The notes: a model not told the origin generated them from the sequence alone. Counted from the first letter of the stretch, positions 35,373 to 44,511 are shown. The stretch: DNA of 64,000 bases from Bacteroides sp. 51 (GCF_010500965.1 NZ_QVMI01000015.1:137945-201944); one strand, 5' to 3'. Program-made: numbers and translations.

Positions 35373-37697
35373 ATGATAACAAAAAACAAGTTTCTGAGTT
35401 GGCTGTTTATTTCTCTATTTATATTTGCAGCCTGCTCCGACGATAAAGATCCGGTCATTCCTCCGGGTCCCGGTCCCGATCCTGATCCCGACCCGGAACT
35501 GGCCGAAGGCATCACCCTCACCCCGGCATCACTAGATGATACGGCAGAGGCTAAGATTACGTTCAAGGCACCTAAGTCGTCGGCCCTTTACGGATATACC
35601 GGCGATGTGTATGCACATATCGGCGTGGTAGAGGGAACCGATTGGCTGTATGTTCCGGCCGATTGGGACGAGAATATAAGTAAATGCAAAATGACAAAGG
35701 AAGCGGAGAACGCCTGGAGCTTGACCCTGTCTTCGTCTATCCGCTCCTGGTTTGGCGTAACGAATGGAATGCCGGTTCAGAAGATCGGTCTGGTAGTCCG
35801 CAGCTCGGATGGAAAGAAGCAGGAATCTGATGCTTTTATTACCGTAACCGATAATACCTTTAAGCCTGCTGCGACTGAAAATGCTTCGATGCCCTCGGGC
35901 ATGCAGGAAGGCATTAACATAGTCAGTACATCTACCGTAACCCTTGTACTTTATGATAAGGATACGAAGGGCAATCATAAAGACTATGCCTATGTAATCG
36001 GCGATTTCAATGACTGGACCATAAATAATGCCTATCAGATGAAGCGGGATGAGGCTGCCGGATGCTGGTGGCTGACGCTTAGCGGGCTGAATGGACAGAC
36101 GGAATACGCCTTCCAGTATTACATCGGCACGAAGGCCGACGGGAATATCCGCCTGGCCGATGCGTATACCGAAAAGGTGATTGATCCTATGGATGTTTAT
36201 ATCCCCGCTTCAATTTATCCTGGTTTGCGTGGTTATCCTTCGAGCAAAACAGCAGGCATTATTTCGACCTTCAAGACACAACCGGATGCCTATAACTGGC
36301 AGTCCGCTGATTTCAAAGTGGAAGATAAAAACAACCTGGTTATTTATGAAATGTTGTTCCGCGACTTTACCAGCGAAGGCAGTGTCAATGCGGCTTTGGC
36401 CAAATTGGATCATATCAGGGAGATGGGAGCGAATGCCGTGGAGCTTATGCCTGTTCAGGAGTTCGATGGGAACGAAAGTTGGGGCTACAATCCCTGTTTC
36501 TATTTTGCTATGGATAAGGCGTATGGCACCAAGAATGACTATAAGAAGTTTATTGATGCGTGCCACAGTAAGGGTATGGCTGTGATTCTGGATGTTGTTT
36601 ACAATCATGCCACGGGTTCCAATCCATTTGCTAAGTTGTATTGGGATGCGGCGAAGAATAAAACGGCAAGCAATAACCCCTGGTTCAATGTCGACGCCCC
36701 TCATCCTCATAGTGTGTTTCATGATTTTAACCACGAATCTGGTTTGGTACAGACATTTGTGAAGCGCAATCTGCAATTTCTCCTTGAGGAGTACAAGATA
36801 GACGGCTTCCGTTTCGACCTCACCAAGGGCTTTACACAGAAGAAATCTTCGGATGATGCCGGAGCATCTGCCTATGACCAAACCCGCATCGACATTCTGA
36901 AAGGGTATAACGATGCCATAATGAAGGTAAACCAAGACGCGGTAGTTATTCTGGAACACTTCGCTGTTGAAGCGGAAGAAAAAGTGCTTGCCGAAGCCGG
37001 TATGCAACTGTGGCGTAACCGTAACCATGCATACTGCCAGAGTGCGATGGGCTATTCGTCGGAAAGTGCTTTTACGGGACTAACGAATTTTGGCACCACC
37101 ATGCCTTTCGGCGGATGGGTAGGATACATGGAAAGCCACGACGAGGAACGTGCTGCATATAAGCAAACGGCTTATGCTACGGGTGCGCTGAAAACGGATC
37201 TGGCTACGCGCATGCATCAGTTGGAGGTCAACGCGTCGTTGTTCTTCACCGTTCCCGGACCCAAAATGATTTGGCAGTTCGGCGAGCTGGGCTATGACAT
37301 AACTCTGGATGCGGATGGCGATAAAACCGGTCCGAAACCCGTGTTGTGGAACTATAAAGATGTGGCAGAGCGCAAGGGCTTGTACGATACATACAGTAAG
37401 CTGATTGCTTTACGCACATCTCACAAGTCGTTGTTCCAGCAGGCGGCAACCATGAACTGGAGGGTTGGGGTAAGCGATTGGAACGCCGGCCGTTATGTTT
37501 CACTGAAGAGTCTTACCGGAGAGGGGCTGGTGGCTGTTGGTAACTTCACCAGCCAGACTATCACTTGCCAGGTGAACTTCCAGCAAACAGGTACCTGGAC
37601 GGATTATATAAACGGAGGCGATGACTTGACCATTGCCCAGGAAACACAGCCGATTTCCGTTCCCGCGCATAGCTTCTGTGTGTATGTAAAGAAGTAA
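35373..37697 (+). CDS. GH13 alpha-amylase-family surface lipoprotein (SusG role)
   Basis: Started at ATG 35373, because this gives a lipoprotein signal ending FAAC (Cys21), and the upstream ATG lies inside the terminator stem. The 775-residue protein has a Pro/Asp-rich linker (residues 27-41), a beta-rich N-terminal domain, a CBM48/isoamylase-N-like domain (AYVIGDFNDWTINNAYQMKR), then the GH13 barrel. All four conserved regions are visible: DVVYNH; GFRFDLTK with nucleophile Asp482; VVILEH with acid/base Glu528; and MESHDEE with Asp590. A C-terminal beta-domain follows. It likely cuts starch at the cell surface for SusCD import. The domain layout (N-terminal CBM48-like) differs from classic SusG, which has a CBM58 inserted in its catalytic domain. 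Confidence 0.9.
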   Translation: MITKNKFLSWLFISLFIFAACSDDKDPVIPPGPGPDPDPDPELAEGITLTPASLDDTAEAKITFKAPKSSALYGYTGDVYAHIGVVEGTDWLYVPADWDENISKCKMTKEAENAWSLTLSSSIRSWFGVTNGMPVQKIGLVVRSSDGKKQESDAFITVTDNTFKPAATENASMPSGMQEGINIVSTSTVTLVLYDKDTKGNHKDYAYVIGDFNDWTINNAYQMKRDEAAGCWWLTLSGLNGQTEYAFQYYIGTKADGNIRLADAYTEKVIDPMDVYIPASIYPGLRGYPSSKTAGIISTFKTQPDAYNWQSADFKVEDKNNLVIYEMLFRDFTSEGSVNAALAKLDHIREMGANAVELMPVQEFDGNESWGYNPCFYFAMDKAYGTKNDYKKFIDACHSKGMAVILDVVYNHATGSNPFAKLYWDAAKNKTASNNPWFNVDAPHPHSVFHDFNHESGLVQTFVKRNLQFLLEEYKIDGFRFDLTKGFTQKKSSDDAGASAYDQTRIDILKGYNDAIMKVNQDAVVILEHFAVEAEEKVLAEAGMQLWRNRNHAYCQSAMGYSSESAFTGLTNFGTTMPFGGWVGYMESHDEERAAYKQTAYATGALKTDLATRMHQLEVNASLFFTVPGPKMIWQFGELGYDITLDADGDKTGPKPVLWNYKDVAERKGLYDTYSKLIALRTSHKSLFQQAATMNWRVGVSDWNAGRYVSLKSLTGEGLVAVGNFTSQTITCQVNFQQTGTWTDYINGGDDLTIAQETQPISVPAHSFCVYVKK

Positions 37698-37728
37698 AAG
37701 CTTAGAGAGAAAGTTTCCCGGCTTTTCT

Positions 37729-37811
37729 GACACCCGGGTGTCAGGGCCATTCACACCCGGGTGTCAGATGTGTTGACACCCGGGTGTAAAGTGTGTTGAC
37801 ACCCGGGTGTC
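37729..37811. repeat. ACACCCGGGTGT palindrome array, four copies at 23-bp spacing
   Basis: The perfect 12-bp palindrome ACACCCGGGTGT starts at 37730, 37753, 37776 and 37799, each exactly 23 bases apart. Linkers differ but copies three and four share GTGTTG before the palindrome. It is just downstream of the amylase stop and upstream of an orphan gene's promoter. There is no T run, so it is not a simple terminator. Confidence 0.88.
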
Positions 37812-37910
37812 ACGAAATGCCTGCCGGTTTCAAACAAAAGCCAAAGAACCGCCAGTTGTAGTAAATGAAGGTGAGCGGCTTAATATATGCCGCCTTGTTT
37901 GCCTTAATTT

Positions 37911-37940
37911 TTGTCTTTTCCAATTTAAAAATTACCTTTG
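37911..37940 (+). promoter_or_regulatory. Bacteroidetes-type promoter for the orphan gene
   Basis: TTG at 37911-37913, a 19-base spacer, and TACCTTTG at 37933-37940: the best match to the TTG-N19-TAnnTTTG promoter in the window. Expected transcription start is about 37947, so only the ATG at 37972 or one a few codons earlier can be used. Confidence 0.7.
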
Positions 37941-37971
37941 CATCGCCTTCCTGATGCTGATAGGTAATTTT

Positions 37972-38358
37972 ATGGCAAAACTACTTTTTCCAACAAATAT
38001 CTTCCCGGGATTGGTCTTTAATGATTTTGTCGATAAAGACCCTTCTATGGCGCGTACGTATCTTCCTTATGCCGCGTGGAGTAAGAAAACGGCAAAATCT
38101 GATGTGTTGATAATGGACGAGGATCGGTGTGAGGCGATTTGCATAGATAGCTTGAATCCCATCCCGCAATGGCTGCTTTATCACATAGACCGGCAGAGGA
38201 CCGTGGCAACGCTCAACCGCTTTATATTCTCAACGCTCACTTGTATAATAAAAGATCCGGAATACTGCCTTTTTACGCACCCGGCAGATGTATACGTGCA
38301 TGTTTGGAAAGATGCCAATAATGTTTACACCTATCTCTTGACCCGCGTTAGCTTGTAA
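37972..38358 (+). CDS. Hypothetical small protein, conserved-looking
   Basis: The longer open frame starts at 37807 inside the palindrome array, but a strong promoter at 37911-37940 favours the ATG at 37972, giving 128 residues beginning MAKLLFPTNIFPGLVFNDF. I do not recognise the family. The sequence is not low-complexity, is moderately acidic with many aromatic residues (YVHVWKDANNVYTYLL) and has no signal peptide or membrane segment, so a cytoplasmic globular protein is expected. It ends six bases from the convergent SusR-like gene. Function unknown. Confidence 0.55.
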   Translation: MAKLLFPTNIFPGLVFNDFVDKDPSMARTYLPYAAWSKKTAKSDVLIMDEDRCEAICIDSLNPIPQWLLYHIDRQRTVATLNRFIFSTLTCIIKDPEYCLFTHPADVYVHVWKDANNVYTYLLTRVSL

Positions 38359-38364
38359 TGTCGC

Positions 38365-40029
38365 TTATCGGTTGCCGCCTGCCCGGGCTATTTTAAGAAT
38401 ATCCCCGTCAAAGCTGTCCTTGTTTCTGGCCCTGCTTTTTACTTTCGTGCGGTAGGTATACACCGTCACGGGGTTGTAGCCCATAAACTCTGCAATCTGC
38501 GAACTGTCTTTTATTCCCAGCCGGATAAGCGCATAAATGCGTAACTCCACGTTTAGCAAGTCGCCCTCTTTGAGCGTGAAGCGTTGATCGTCTTTTAGAA
38601 GCATATTAAACTCTTCCACAAAGGTGGGGTAGATTTGCAGGAAGGCTTCATCAAACTGCGAGTAGAAATCTTTGCTCTCCTTCAACAAGTATTGGGTCGA
38701 TGAGTTCATTTTATAAAGGTCATCTATCTGTCCCGATTTAATCTTTCTGTTGACCAACTTCTGATAATCGCCAATCTTCTGGATGTACATAGAGCAGAGC
38801 TTCAGGAAATGCCCGATGTACTTTTCCTTCACCCGGTCCGATTCTATCAAACTGGTGGTCAGGTGGTTCAGCTCTTCGTTCTTTAGCTTCACCTCCTTGT
38901 TTATCGTATTCAACTCGCCGTTGATCTCCATAAGTTGGGAGCGGGCAACAGATAGTTCCCTTCTTTTCCTGCGGAGGTACAGCGCTATTCCCAGAATGAG
39001 GAGCAGGCACAGACTGGTAATCAGGATGCCGGTGCGTAAATAGAACTCCTGCTTATCTCTTTGTAGTTGATACTCCTTCTGAATAATCGGAATGGCTTCG
39101 GCAATCTGGGAGTTGCGCAAGCGTGTGTTATAAAAATTGGCATCTTGCAGCGATATGTCCAGGTAGTGATAAGCACGGCCAATGTCTCCCTTATTGTTTC
39201 TGATCTCTGCCAGCAAACGCAGCGACCTGTTTTGCTTTACTGCACTCCTGACATCGGCCATAACAGAAAGTATAAGGCTCCTTTCTTCATTCAGCGTATC
39301 TCTTTGGGCTTTATAAATAAGCGAAAAGTGGTACAATGCCCGTGCCGCATCGTTCGACGTGGAGTCTATAAGATGATAATATGCCGTGATGTCCTTTTCG
39401 GCCTCCGGCAGGTTATTATCGGCAAAGTGTTGCTTAAAGCTGTAATAATAAAAATCCCTGGATTGCGGATGGGTTAGTTCGCAGATCTTCCGCGCGTATG
39501 CCAGTTCCTGCTGCCTGTAAGTACTTTCGAGATGAGACTTCTGTGCATACTCCCGCAAGTTCATGTACAGTCTTTCGTACTGCTTGTTGTATTCAATCTT
39601 TTGTGAGGTACTCATCTCCTCGTACAAAGGCTCCAACTGCATTAATGCCGTGTGCGCTTCGTTGAGAAACCCCGATTGTGCACACAGGAAGATGTATTGA
39701 AACCGGTTTTCCAATCGTTTATCTTTGTTTTGTAATTGTTTTATGAGTAGCCTGTTCTTCTCAATATAACAGAAAGCGGAGTCACTCTGGAAGTTACTGT
39801 ATTCTTCTATTAGTTGCGCAGTGATATCGCACCTTTTCTCCGGTGCATTCTCGGATAAAGCCAATCGTTTAAGATAGTCAATCTTTCCTTCCTTCTGCTG
39901 CACATAGGTTGTGCGCTCTTTTAGTAACAGGTCTAGTTCCTTGAGCAGTGGCTCATTGTTGGATGCCGCGGCAGGCATTCCGGCTATCGCCGAGATAAGA
40001 AGTAGCAGGCAAAGGAAGCATTTCAACAT
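38365..40029 (-). CDS. SusR-like membrane regulator (DUF6377)
   Basis: A 554-residue protein, started at ATG 40029 because the candidate promoter box at 40056-40063 would make the ATG at 40053 leaderless. It has a signal peptide (MLKCFLCLLLLISAIAGMPA), a periplasmic helical TPR-like region (about residues 25-325), one membrane segment (TGILITSLCLLLILGIALYL), a coiled coil (LNTINKEVKLKNEELNHL) and a C-terminal LuxR-like helix-turn-helix (LGIKDSSQIAEFMGYNPVTVYTYRTKVKSRA). This is the architecture of the DUF6377 family, to which the maltose sensor SusR of Bacteroides thetaiotaomicron belongs as far as I recall. Its place at the end of the starch locus fits: periplasmic sensing of maltooligosaccharide and direct activation of sus genes. 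Confidence 0.82.
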   Translation of the reverse strand: MLKCFLCLLLLISAIAGMPAAASNNEPLLKELDLLLKERTTYVQQKEGKIDYLKRLALSENAPEKRCDITAQLIEEYSNFQSDSAFCYIEKNRLLIKQLQNKDKRLENRFQYIFLCAQSGFLNEAHTALMQLEPLYEEMSTSQKIEYNKQYERLYMNLREYAQKSHLESTYRQQELAYARKICELTHPQSRDFYYYSFKQHFADNNLPEAEKDITAYYHLIDSTSNDAARALYHFSLIYKAQRDTLNEERSLILSVMADVRSAVKQNRSLRLLAEIRNNKGDIGRAYHYLDISLQDANFYNTRLRNSQIAEAIPIIQKEYQLQRDKQEFYLRTGILITSLCLLLILGIALYLRRKRRELSVARSQLMEINGELNTINKEVKLKNEELNHLTTSLIESDRVKEKYIGHFLKLCSMYIQKIGDYQKLVNRKIKSGQIDDLYKMNSSTQYLLKESKDFYSQFDEAFLQIYPTFVEEFNMLLKDDQRFTLKEGDLLNVELRIYALIRLGIKDSSQIAEFMGYNPVTVYTYRTKVKSRARNKDSFDGDILKIARAGGNR

Positions 40030-40055
40030 GGCATTAACTTCATAAAGGTTCACTA

Positions 40056-40063
40056 CAAAGATA
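40056..40063 (-). promoter_or_regulatory. Candidate -7 box for the SusR-like gene
   Basis: Minus strand TATCTTTG matches TAnnTTTG, about 27 bases upstream of the chosen start. A TTG-equivalent lies 22 bases further up, slightly long. Confidence 0.45.
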
Positions 40064-40090
40064 ATATTTTTTTGCAGTAAATCACCAACC

Positions 40091-40125
40091 GCGGCTTGCC
40101 GCCCCTGGGTGCAGCGCCTCGCTGC
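40091..40125. repeat. Two GC-rich hairpins about 22 bp apart
   Basis: GCGGCTTGCCGC (40091-40102) and GCAGCGCCTCGCTGC (40111-40125) are two different short palindromes with centres about 22 bases apart, directly after the stop of the minus-strand porin gene. No T run follows, so termination by this alone is uncertain. Confidence 0.6.
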
Positions 40126-41382
40126 CTAGAATCTTAGTTGGAGGCGGAGGTTGAGGGAGTTGTAGTTGTTTCCCGACTGACCTTCCGGAATGGAAACCTC
40201 GCCGTTGGCATTGGCAAACCGGTCGTGAGTGATATAATAATAGTTGAGTTGAACTTTCAGGTTCTCGTTTACATAGTAATTCACTCCCGCGGTATATTGG
40301 TTGGAAGCCCCACCCATGATTTCTTTTCCGTTCATGTCCAGTCGGTCAAAGCGTAAAGCCAGTTCCACATCCCCCTTCTTGCCCACTAAAGGCTGGTTAA
40401 AGGCACCCCGGGAATTATTATAATCCTGTTTGCCACCAAGCAACAGACACGACGATTGAACATAAAACCCCGAGAAAGACTCATTGGCAAAACCACTGTT
40501 CCGGTTCACCCCCTGACGGATATATTCAGCCTGAAGCTTCCAGGGACCGTAATATCCCGCCAGCTCAGCCCCCGTCAACCACGTGTGCTCCACATCCGTT
40601 ATATACCCACTGTCCAGGAATTTAATCTTGTTGATGGTCGATTCCGACTGGCTGAAACGCACCGTCTTCGGATCAGTATCCTTTCCCACATCCGTCTTCG
40701 GTGTGGCATACGAGGCAGCAACGCCGATATGCAGTCCCTTCTCCTTATGTTCATCCTGCGGCATCCATACCGCCCTTCCGGTTAGCGAATACCCTTCATT
40801 CTGTCCCTTCTTCAGGTTACTGTCCGAGTTCTCTTTGTTTCCCAAAACCATCGACTTCTGGAAGTGTACTCCACCCGTAAGCAACCACTGCTTGTCTTCG
40901 TAAACCCCTTGCAGACCCAAATGATGTCCCGGAGCAAACGCATTGACCACCTGCGCGCGGTTCATCAGCGATAGATCCTTAAAAGAATTCAGTAAATCCA
41001 TAGAAAAAGCTTCCTGAATGTTACCGGCGCGCAACCCCAACCGCTTAGTAAAGTTATACGTAATAAAGTTATCCAGTAACAACAAGTTACCATTCGAGAA
41101 ATCAATCTCAAACTTACCCGACAACCGCTCCCCGAAGAAGAATGTCCCGCCAAAGGCAAGTTGCGAAAGGGTTGTTCCATTGCCAACCTTCTGATTCTCT
41201 TCTCCCCAGAACATGCCGCCATCGGCAGAGATTCGTCCGAAGAACTTCACATGATACTTGTTATCATAACTCAAGTGCCACTTAGACGGTTTCTTTGTAT
41301 TTTCCTCTTCCACTCCATTACCGGCACACAAAGGGAGTGCGGCACATAAACATACAACTAGAAATAAACTATACTTTTTCAT
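40126..41382 (-). CDS. OprO/OprP-family outer-membrane porin
   Basis: A 418-residue protein with a signal peptide ending near LCAG (residue 21), followed by a sequence rich in alternating strands. Features: KYHVKFFGRISADGG, LDNFITYNFTKRLGLRAGNIQEAFSMDLL, RYDYNNSRGAF-like loops and a terminal aromatic strand ending LNLRLQLRF, the usual signal for outer-membrane insertion. It resembles the phosphate-selective porin O/P family, but in Bacteroidetes such porins serve varied anions. It is third in an operon after a sugar-acid dehydratase and GntP permease, so it probably lets an aldonate such as gluconate through the outer membrane (inference from context). Confidence 0.8.
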   Translation of the reverse strand: MKKYSLFLVVCLCAALPLCAGNGVEEENTKKPSKWHLSYDNKYHVKFFGRISADGGMFWGEENQKVGNGTTLSQLAFGGTFFFGERLSGKFEIDFSNGNLLLLDNFITYNFTKRLGLRAGNIQEAFSMDLLNSFKDLSLMNRAQVVNAFAPGHHLGLQGVYEDKQWLLTGGVHFQKSMVLGNKENSDSNLKKGQNEGYSLTGRAVWMPQDEHKEKGLHIGVAASYATPKTDVGKDTDPKTVRFSQSESTINKIKFLDSGYITDVEHTWLTGAELAGYYGPWKLQAEYIRQGVNRNSGFANESFSGFYVQSSCLLLGGKQDYNNSRGAFNQPLVGKKGDVELALRFDRLDMNGKEIMGGASNQYTAGVNYYVNENLKVQLNYYYITHDRFANANGEVSIPEGQSGNNYNSLNLRLQLRF

Positions 41383-41388
41383 AATATA

Positions 41389-42711
41389 TCAGATAAATAG
41401 ATTAAGAATTAAAACTCCGCTTAAACCGACCACGGAAACAAGAATCTGCATCACCGACCACGACTTGAACGTATCCTTCATACTTAGGTTGAAGTACTCC
41501 TTATACAACCAGAACCCGGAGTCGTTGACATGAGAGAACATCAGACTCCCTGCCCCGATGGCCAACACCATTAAGTTCGGATTTACATTCGATACGGCAA
41601 TCAGAGGCATCATTACACTGGCAGCTGTGAGCGCTGCTACCGTGGCAGACCCTACCATAGCGCGTATGATACTTGCCATGAGCCAGCCCAGAATCAACGG
41701 ATGTACCGGAAGCGTTTCCATCGCATTGGCCAGTAACAGGCTTACGCCGCTTTCTTCCATCACCACTTTAAATATGCCCGAACCGGCCACAATCAGGATA
41801 ATCATAGCAATGTCTTTGCATGCCTGCACATAAATATCCATGATTTGTTTTATAGAACGACCTTGTTTGATGCCTAACGTGTAGGTAGCTACAACCACGG
41901 CAATCAGCATCACAATCGTGGGCGAGCTAAAGAACGACAGGATATGCTGTGCCGGTTCGCTCAGGTTCGGTACGAACTGAGTAAGTATAGTGGTGATAAT
42001 TAAAAGAAATACCGGCAATGTAGCAGTCAGGAAACTATTGAGCTTTCCCGGTACTCTGAACTCCGAACTCACTTCTTTTGCAGTAAACATATCGACATTG
42101 CCCGTTTTAATGCTCTTCAATGATTTGCTGAATAACGGACCGGCAATAATAATAGCAGGAATACAAGCAATCAATCCTAAGATCAGCGTCATTCCCATAT
42201 TCGCCTCGAACATGCTGACCAATGCCACAGGAGAGGGGTGGGGTGGCAGGAAACCGTGGGCAACAGACAAGGCTGCCAACATAGGCATACCAATATATAT
42301 GGCGGGCATTTTGTACTGGTTTACAATGGAGAAGATAATCGGTACAAGAATCACGAAGCCAATGTCGTAGAACAAAGGAATGCCGACTACGAAGCCCGTA
42401 AGCATCATTCCCCATTGAATGTGTTTAGTCCCGAAGGCTCCGATCATAACGTTGGCGATCTTTTTAGCTGCGCCGCTTTCTGCGACCAACTTCCCAAGCA
42501 TTGCCCCGAAAATGATAATCAGCGCCATGCTGCGGTATATATTTCCTACTCCTTTGTTCAGAATATCGGGTATGTCCTGAACGGGTATTCCCAGGCAAAG
42601 GGCTGCTCCAACAGAGACGAGAACGAATGCAAAGAATGCATCAACTTTATAGTAAGCCACCAGGAAGATAAGGATCAGCAAACTAATGATGATAATAATA
42701 ATAGGTGTCAT
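41389..42711 (-). CDS. GntP-family sugar-acid permease
   Basis: A 440-residue inner-membrane protein with about twelve to fourteen hydrophobic segments. GntP signatures include GKLVAESGAAKKIA, LPPHPSPVALV, VGSATVAALTAASVMMPL and HVNDSGFWLYKEYFNLS with the conserved HVNDSGFW block. The family carries gluconate and related aldonates with protons. It lies seven bases upstream of the porin gene and 35 bases after the dehydratase gene. Together they form a coherent uptake and dehydration route for a sugar acid. Confidence 0.92.
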   Translation of the reverse strand: MTPIIIIIISLLILIFLVAYYKVDAFFAFVLVSVGAALCLGIPVQDIPDILNKGVGNIYRSMALIIIFGAMLGKLVAESGAAKKIANVMIGAFGTKHIQWGMMLTGFVVGIPLFYDIGFVILVPIIFSIVNQYKMPAIYIGMPMLAALSVAHGFLPPHPSPVALVSMFEANMGMTLILGLIACIPAIIIAGPLFSKSLKSIKTGNVDMFTAKEVSSEFRVPGKLNSFLTATLPVFLLIITTILTQFVPNLSEPAQHILSFFSSPTIVMLIAVVVATYTLGIKQGRSIKQIMDIYVQACKDIAMIILIVAGSGIFKVVMEESGVSLLLANAMETLPVHPLILGWLMASIIRAMVGSATVAALTAASVMMPLIAVSNVNPNLMVLAIGAGSLMFSHVNDSGFWLYKEYFNLSMKDTFKSWSVMQILVSVVGLSGVLILNLFI

Positions 42712-42746
42712 GGTATAATAAGGTGTTAAAGAGGTTGGTTACTTGA

Positions 42747-44468
42747 TTATTCGGCTTTCATATATCCGCCTTTCATCGGCGATACGCAGTTGCGGGTATA
42801 AATCCCCAGGATGCCGTCATTATAGCGGGGCGCAGGTTTTACCCATTGCTTACGGCGTTCGGAAAGGATGGTGTCTATTTCTTGCCATGTTCTCTCTTCT
42901 TCTTTTACACCAATGATGTTCAGAGAGCGGGCTGGAATATCCACACGGATCAGATCACCATTCTCTACTAAAGCAATCGGACCTCCCTCGCTGGCTTCGG
43001 GGGATACATGCCCGATGGCCGGACCACGGGTTGCCCCGGAGAAACGCCCGTCGGTGATTAGTGCAACAGATTCAATGAGCTCGGCATCCGAAGCAATAGC
43101 CTCGGTGGTATAGAACATCTCCGGCATTCCGCTTCCTTTTGGACCTTCGTAACGGATAAAAACGGCTTCGCCCGGGGTGATATTCTTTTTCAAGACGGCT
43201 TGCAGCGCATCTTCTTCACAATCAAATACTCTTGCTTTTAGTGTTACCTGCATCAATTTAGGAGATACGGCCGAGTGTTTTACCACCGCGCCTTCCGGAG
43301 CCAGATTGCCTTTCAATATGGCAATGGCCCCTTCCGGACGGATTGGAGCTTTCATAGTCTTGATCAGGTCGGGGTTAGTTAGCTTATGTGTGGTTAAATA
43401 ATGGTTGCAATTAGCATAATAATCTGTTTTGCGTAGGTCTTCCAGGTTCTCACCCAGCGTCTTTCCGGTCACTGTCAGGGCGTCCAGATGCAGGTGCTCT
43501 TTAATTTCTTCCATAATGGCGGGTGTGCCGCCGGCATACCAGAAGTATTCTCCGGGCCAGTATCCGCTAGGCCGGATATTAAGTATATAAGGTATCTTCC
43601 GGTGGATGCGGTCGAATGTTTCGGGAGTAAGTGTAATCCCGACTTCATGGGCAATAGCCGGCAGATGCAACAGCGTATTGCTGGAACCTGCAATTGCAGC
43701 ATGCACCATGATGGCATTCTCAAATGCTTTTCCGGTAAGTATCTGCGAGGGAGTGATGGGGTGGTGAGCTAATCGTATGGCACACTCTCCGGCTCTGCTT
43801 GTTGCTTTTTCCAGTTCGCCGATATGTGTTGGAATAAGTGCGCTACCGGGTAAAGCCAGCCCCAATGCCTCGGCCATGACTTGCATAGTAGATGCGGTTC
43901 CCATAAAAGAACAGGCACCGCAAGCCGGACAAGCATTCCGTTTATATTCCATGAATTCTTCTTCTGTGATCTCTCCACGTTCGAACATAGCGCTGTACTT
44001 TCCTATTTGTTCCAGCGTCAGCAAATCGGGACCGGACTTCATAATACCTCCGGGCATAAATACGGCAGGCATGTTTAAACGGGCAATGGCCATTAAATGT
44101 GCGGGGATGGATTTGTCGCAACTGGTAATAAATACTCCAGCGTCAAAAGGAGTTGCCTTTACATGAATCTCAATCATTGCCGTCATAATGTCGCGGGAAA
44201 CGAGTGAGTAATTCATTCCGTCATGCCCTTGTGCTTCACCGTCGCAAATGTCGGTTACATAATAGTTGGCCGGGCGGCCTCCTTCTTTGTAAATCACTCT
44301 GTTTACCTCATGCACCAACCGGTTGAGATGTGCACTACCGGGATGGCTATGTCCGTAACTGCTTTCGACAATAATCTGAGGTTTGCTTAAATCTTCTATG
44401 TTCCATCCGCTACCCAAACGTAAAGAGTCGAGCTCGGGTGCTTTTTTACGTAACTCCTGACTTTTCAT
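42747..44468 (-). CDS. IlvD/Edd-family sugar-acid dehydratase
   Basis: A complete 573-residue cytoplasmic protein of the iron-sulfur dehydratase family. Cluster ligands and metal site are visible: CDGEAQGHDGMNYSLVSRD, TSCDKSIPAHLMA (Cys and the Lys that is carbamylated in this family) and CPACGACSFMGTAST; the C-terminal swivel domain has TDGRFSGATRGPAIGHVSPEA. The sequence alone does not decide between branched-chain dihydroxy-acid dehydratase and an aldonate dehydratase. Because it is followed by gluconate-type permease and porin genes, a role in converting an aldonate to a 2-keto-3-deoxy acid is favoured. No KDG kinase or KDPG aldolase is nearby. Confidence 0.85.
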   Translation of the reverse strand: MKSQELRKKAPELDSLRLGSGWNIEDLSKPQIIVESSYGHSHPGSAHLNRLVHEVNRVIYKEGGRPANYYVTDICDGEAQGHDGMNYSLVSRDIMTAMIEIHVKATPFDAGVFITSCDKSIPAHLMAIARLNMPAVFMPGGIMKSGPDLLTLEQIGKYSAMFERGEITEEEFMEYKRNACPACGACSFMGTASTMQVMAEALGLALPGSALIPTHIGELEKATSRAGECAIRLAHHPITPSQILTGKAFENAIMVHAAIAGSSNTLLHLPAIAHEVGITLTPETFDRIHRKIPYILNIRPSGYWPGEYFWYAGGTPAIMEEIKEHLHLDALTVTGKTLGENLEDLRKTDYYANCNHYLTTHKLTNPDLIKTMKAPIRPEGAIAILKGNLAPEGAVVKHSAVSPKLMQVTLKARVFDCEEDALQAVLKKNITPGEAVFIRYEGPKGSGMPEMFYTTEAIASDAELIESVALITDGRFSGATRGPAIGHVSPEASEGGPIALVENGDLIRVDIPARSLNIIGVKEEERTWQEIDTILSERRKQWVKPAPRYNDGILGIYTRNCVSPMKGGYMKAE

Positions 44469-44511
44469 GATACTGATATTTTGAGGTTATTAATGTCCGT
44501 TGGTCGTGTTA

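Noticed and set aside
36210-37028. 272-codon open frame on the minus strand inside the amylase gene
   Set aside because: It overlaps the GH13 catalytic regions exactly, has no recognisable domain, and mirrors the codon bias of the plus-strand gene.
42238-42729. 163-codon plus-strand frame opposite the GntP gene
   Set aside because: Its residues are an antisense reading of membrane-protein codons, with low-complexity ends and no promoter.
42747-44468. Gene symbol ilvD for the dehydratase
   Set aside because: The operon with GntP and porin points to sugar-acid use, and no branched-chain biosynthesis genes are adjacent, so the symbol was not given.
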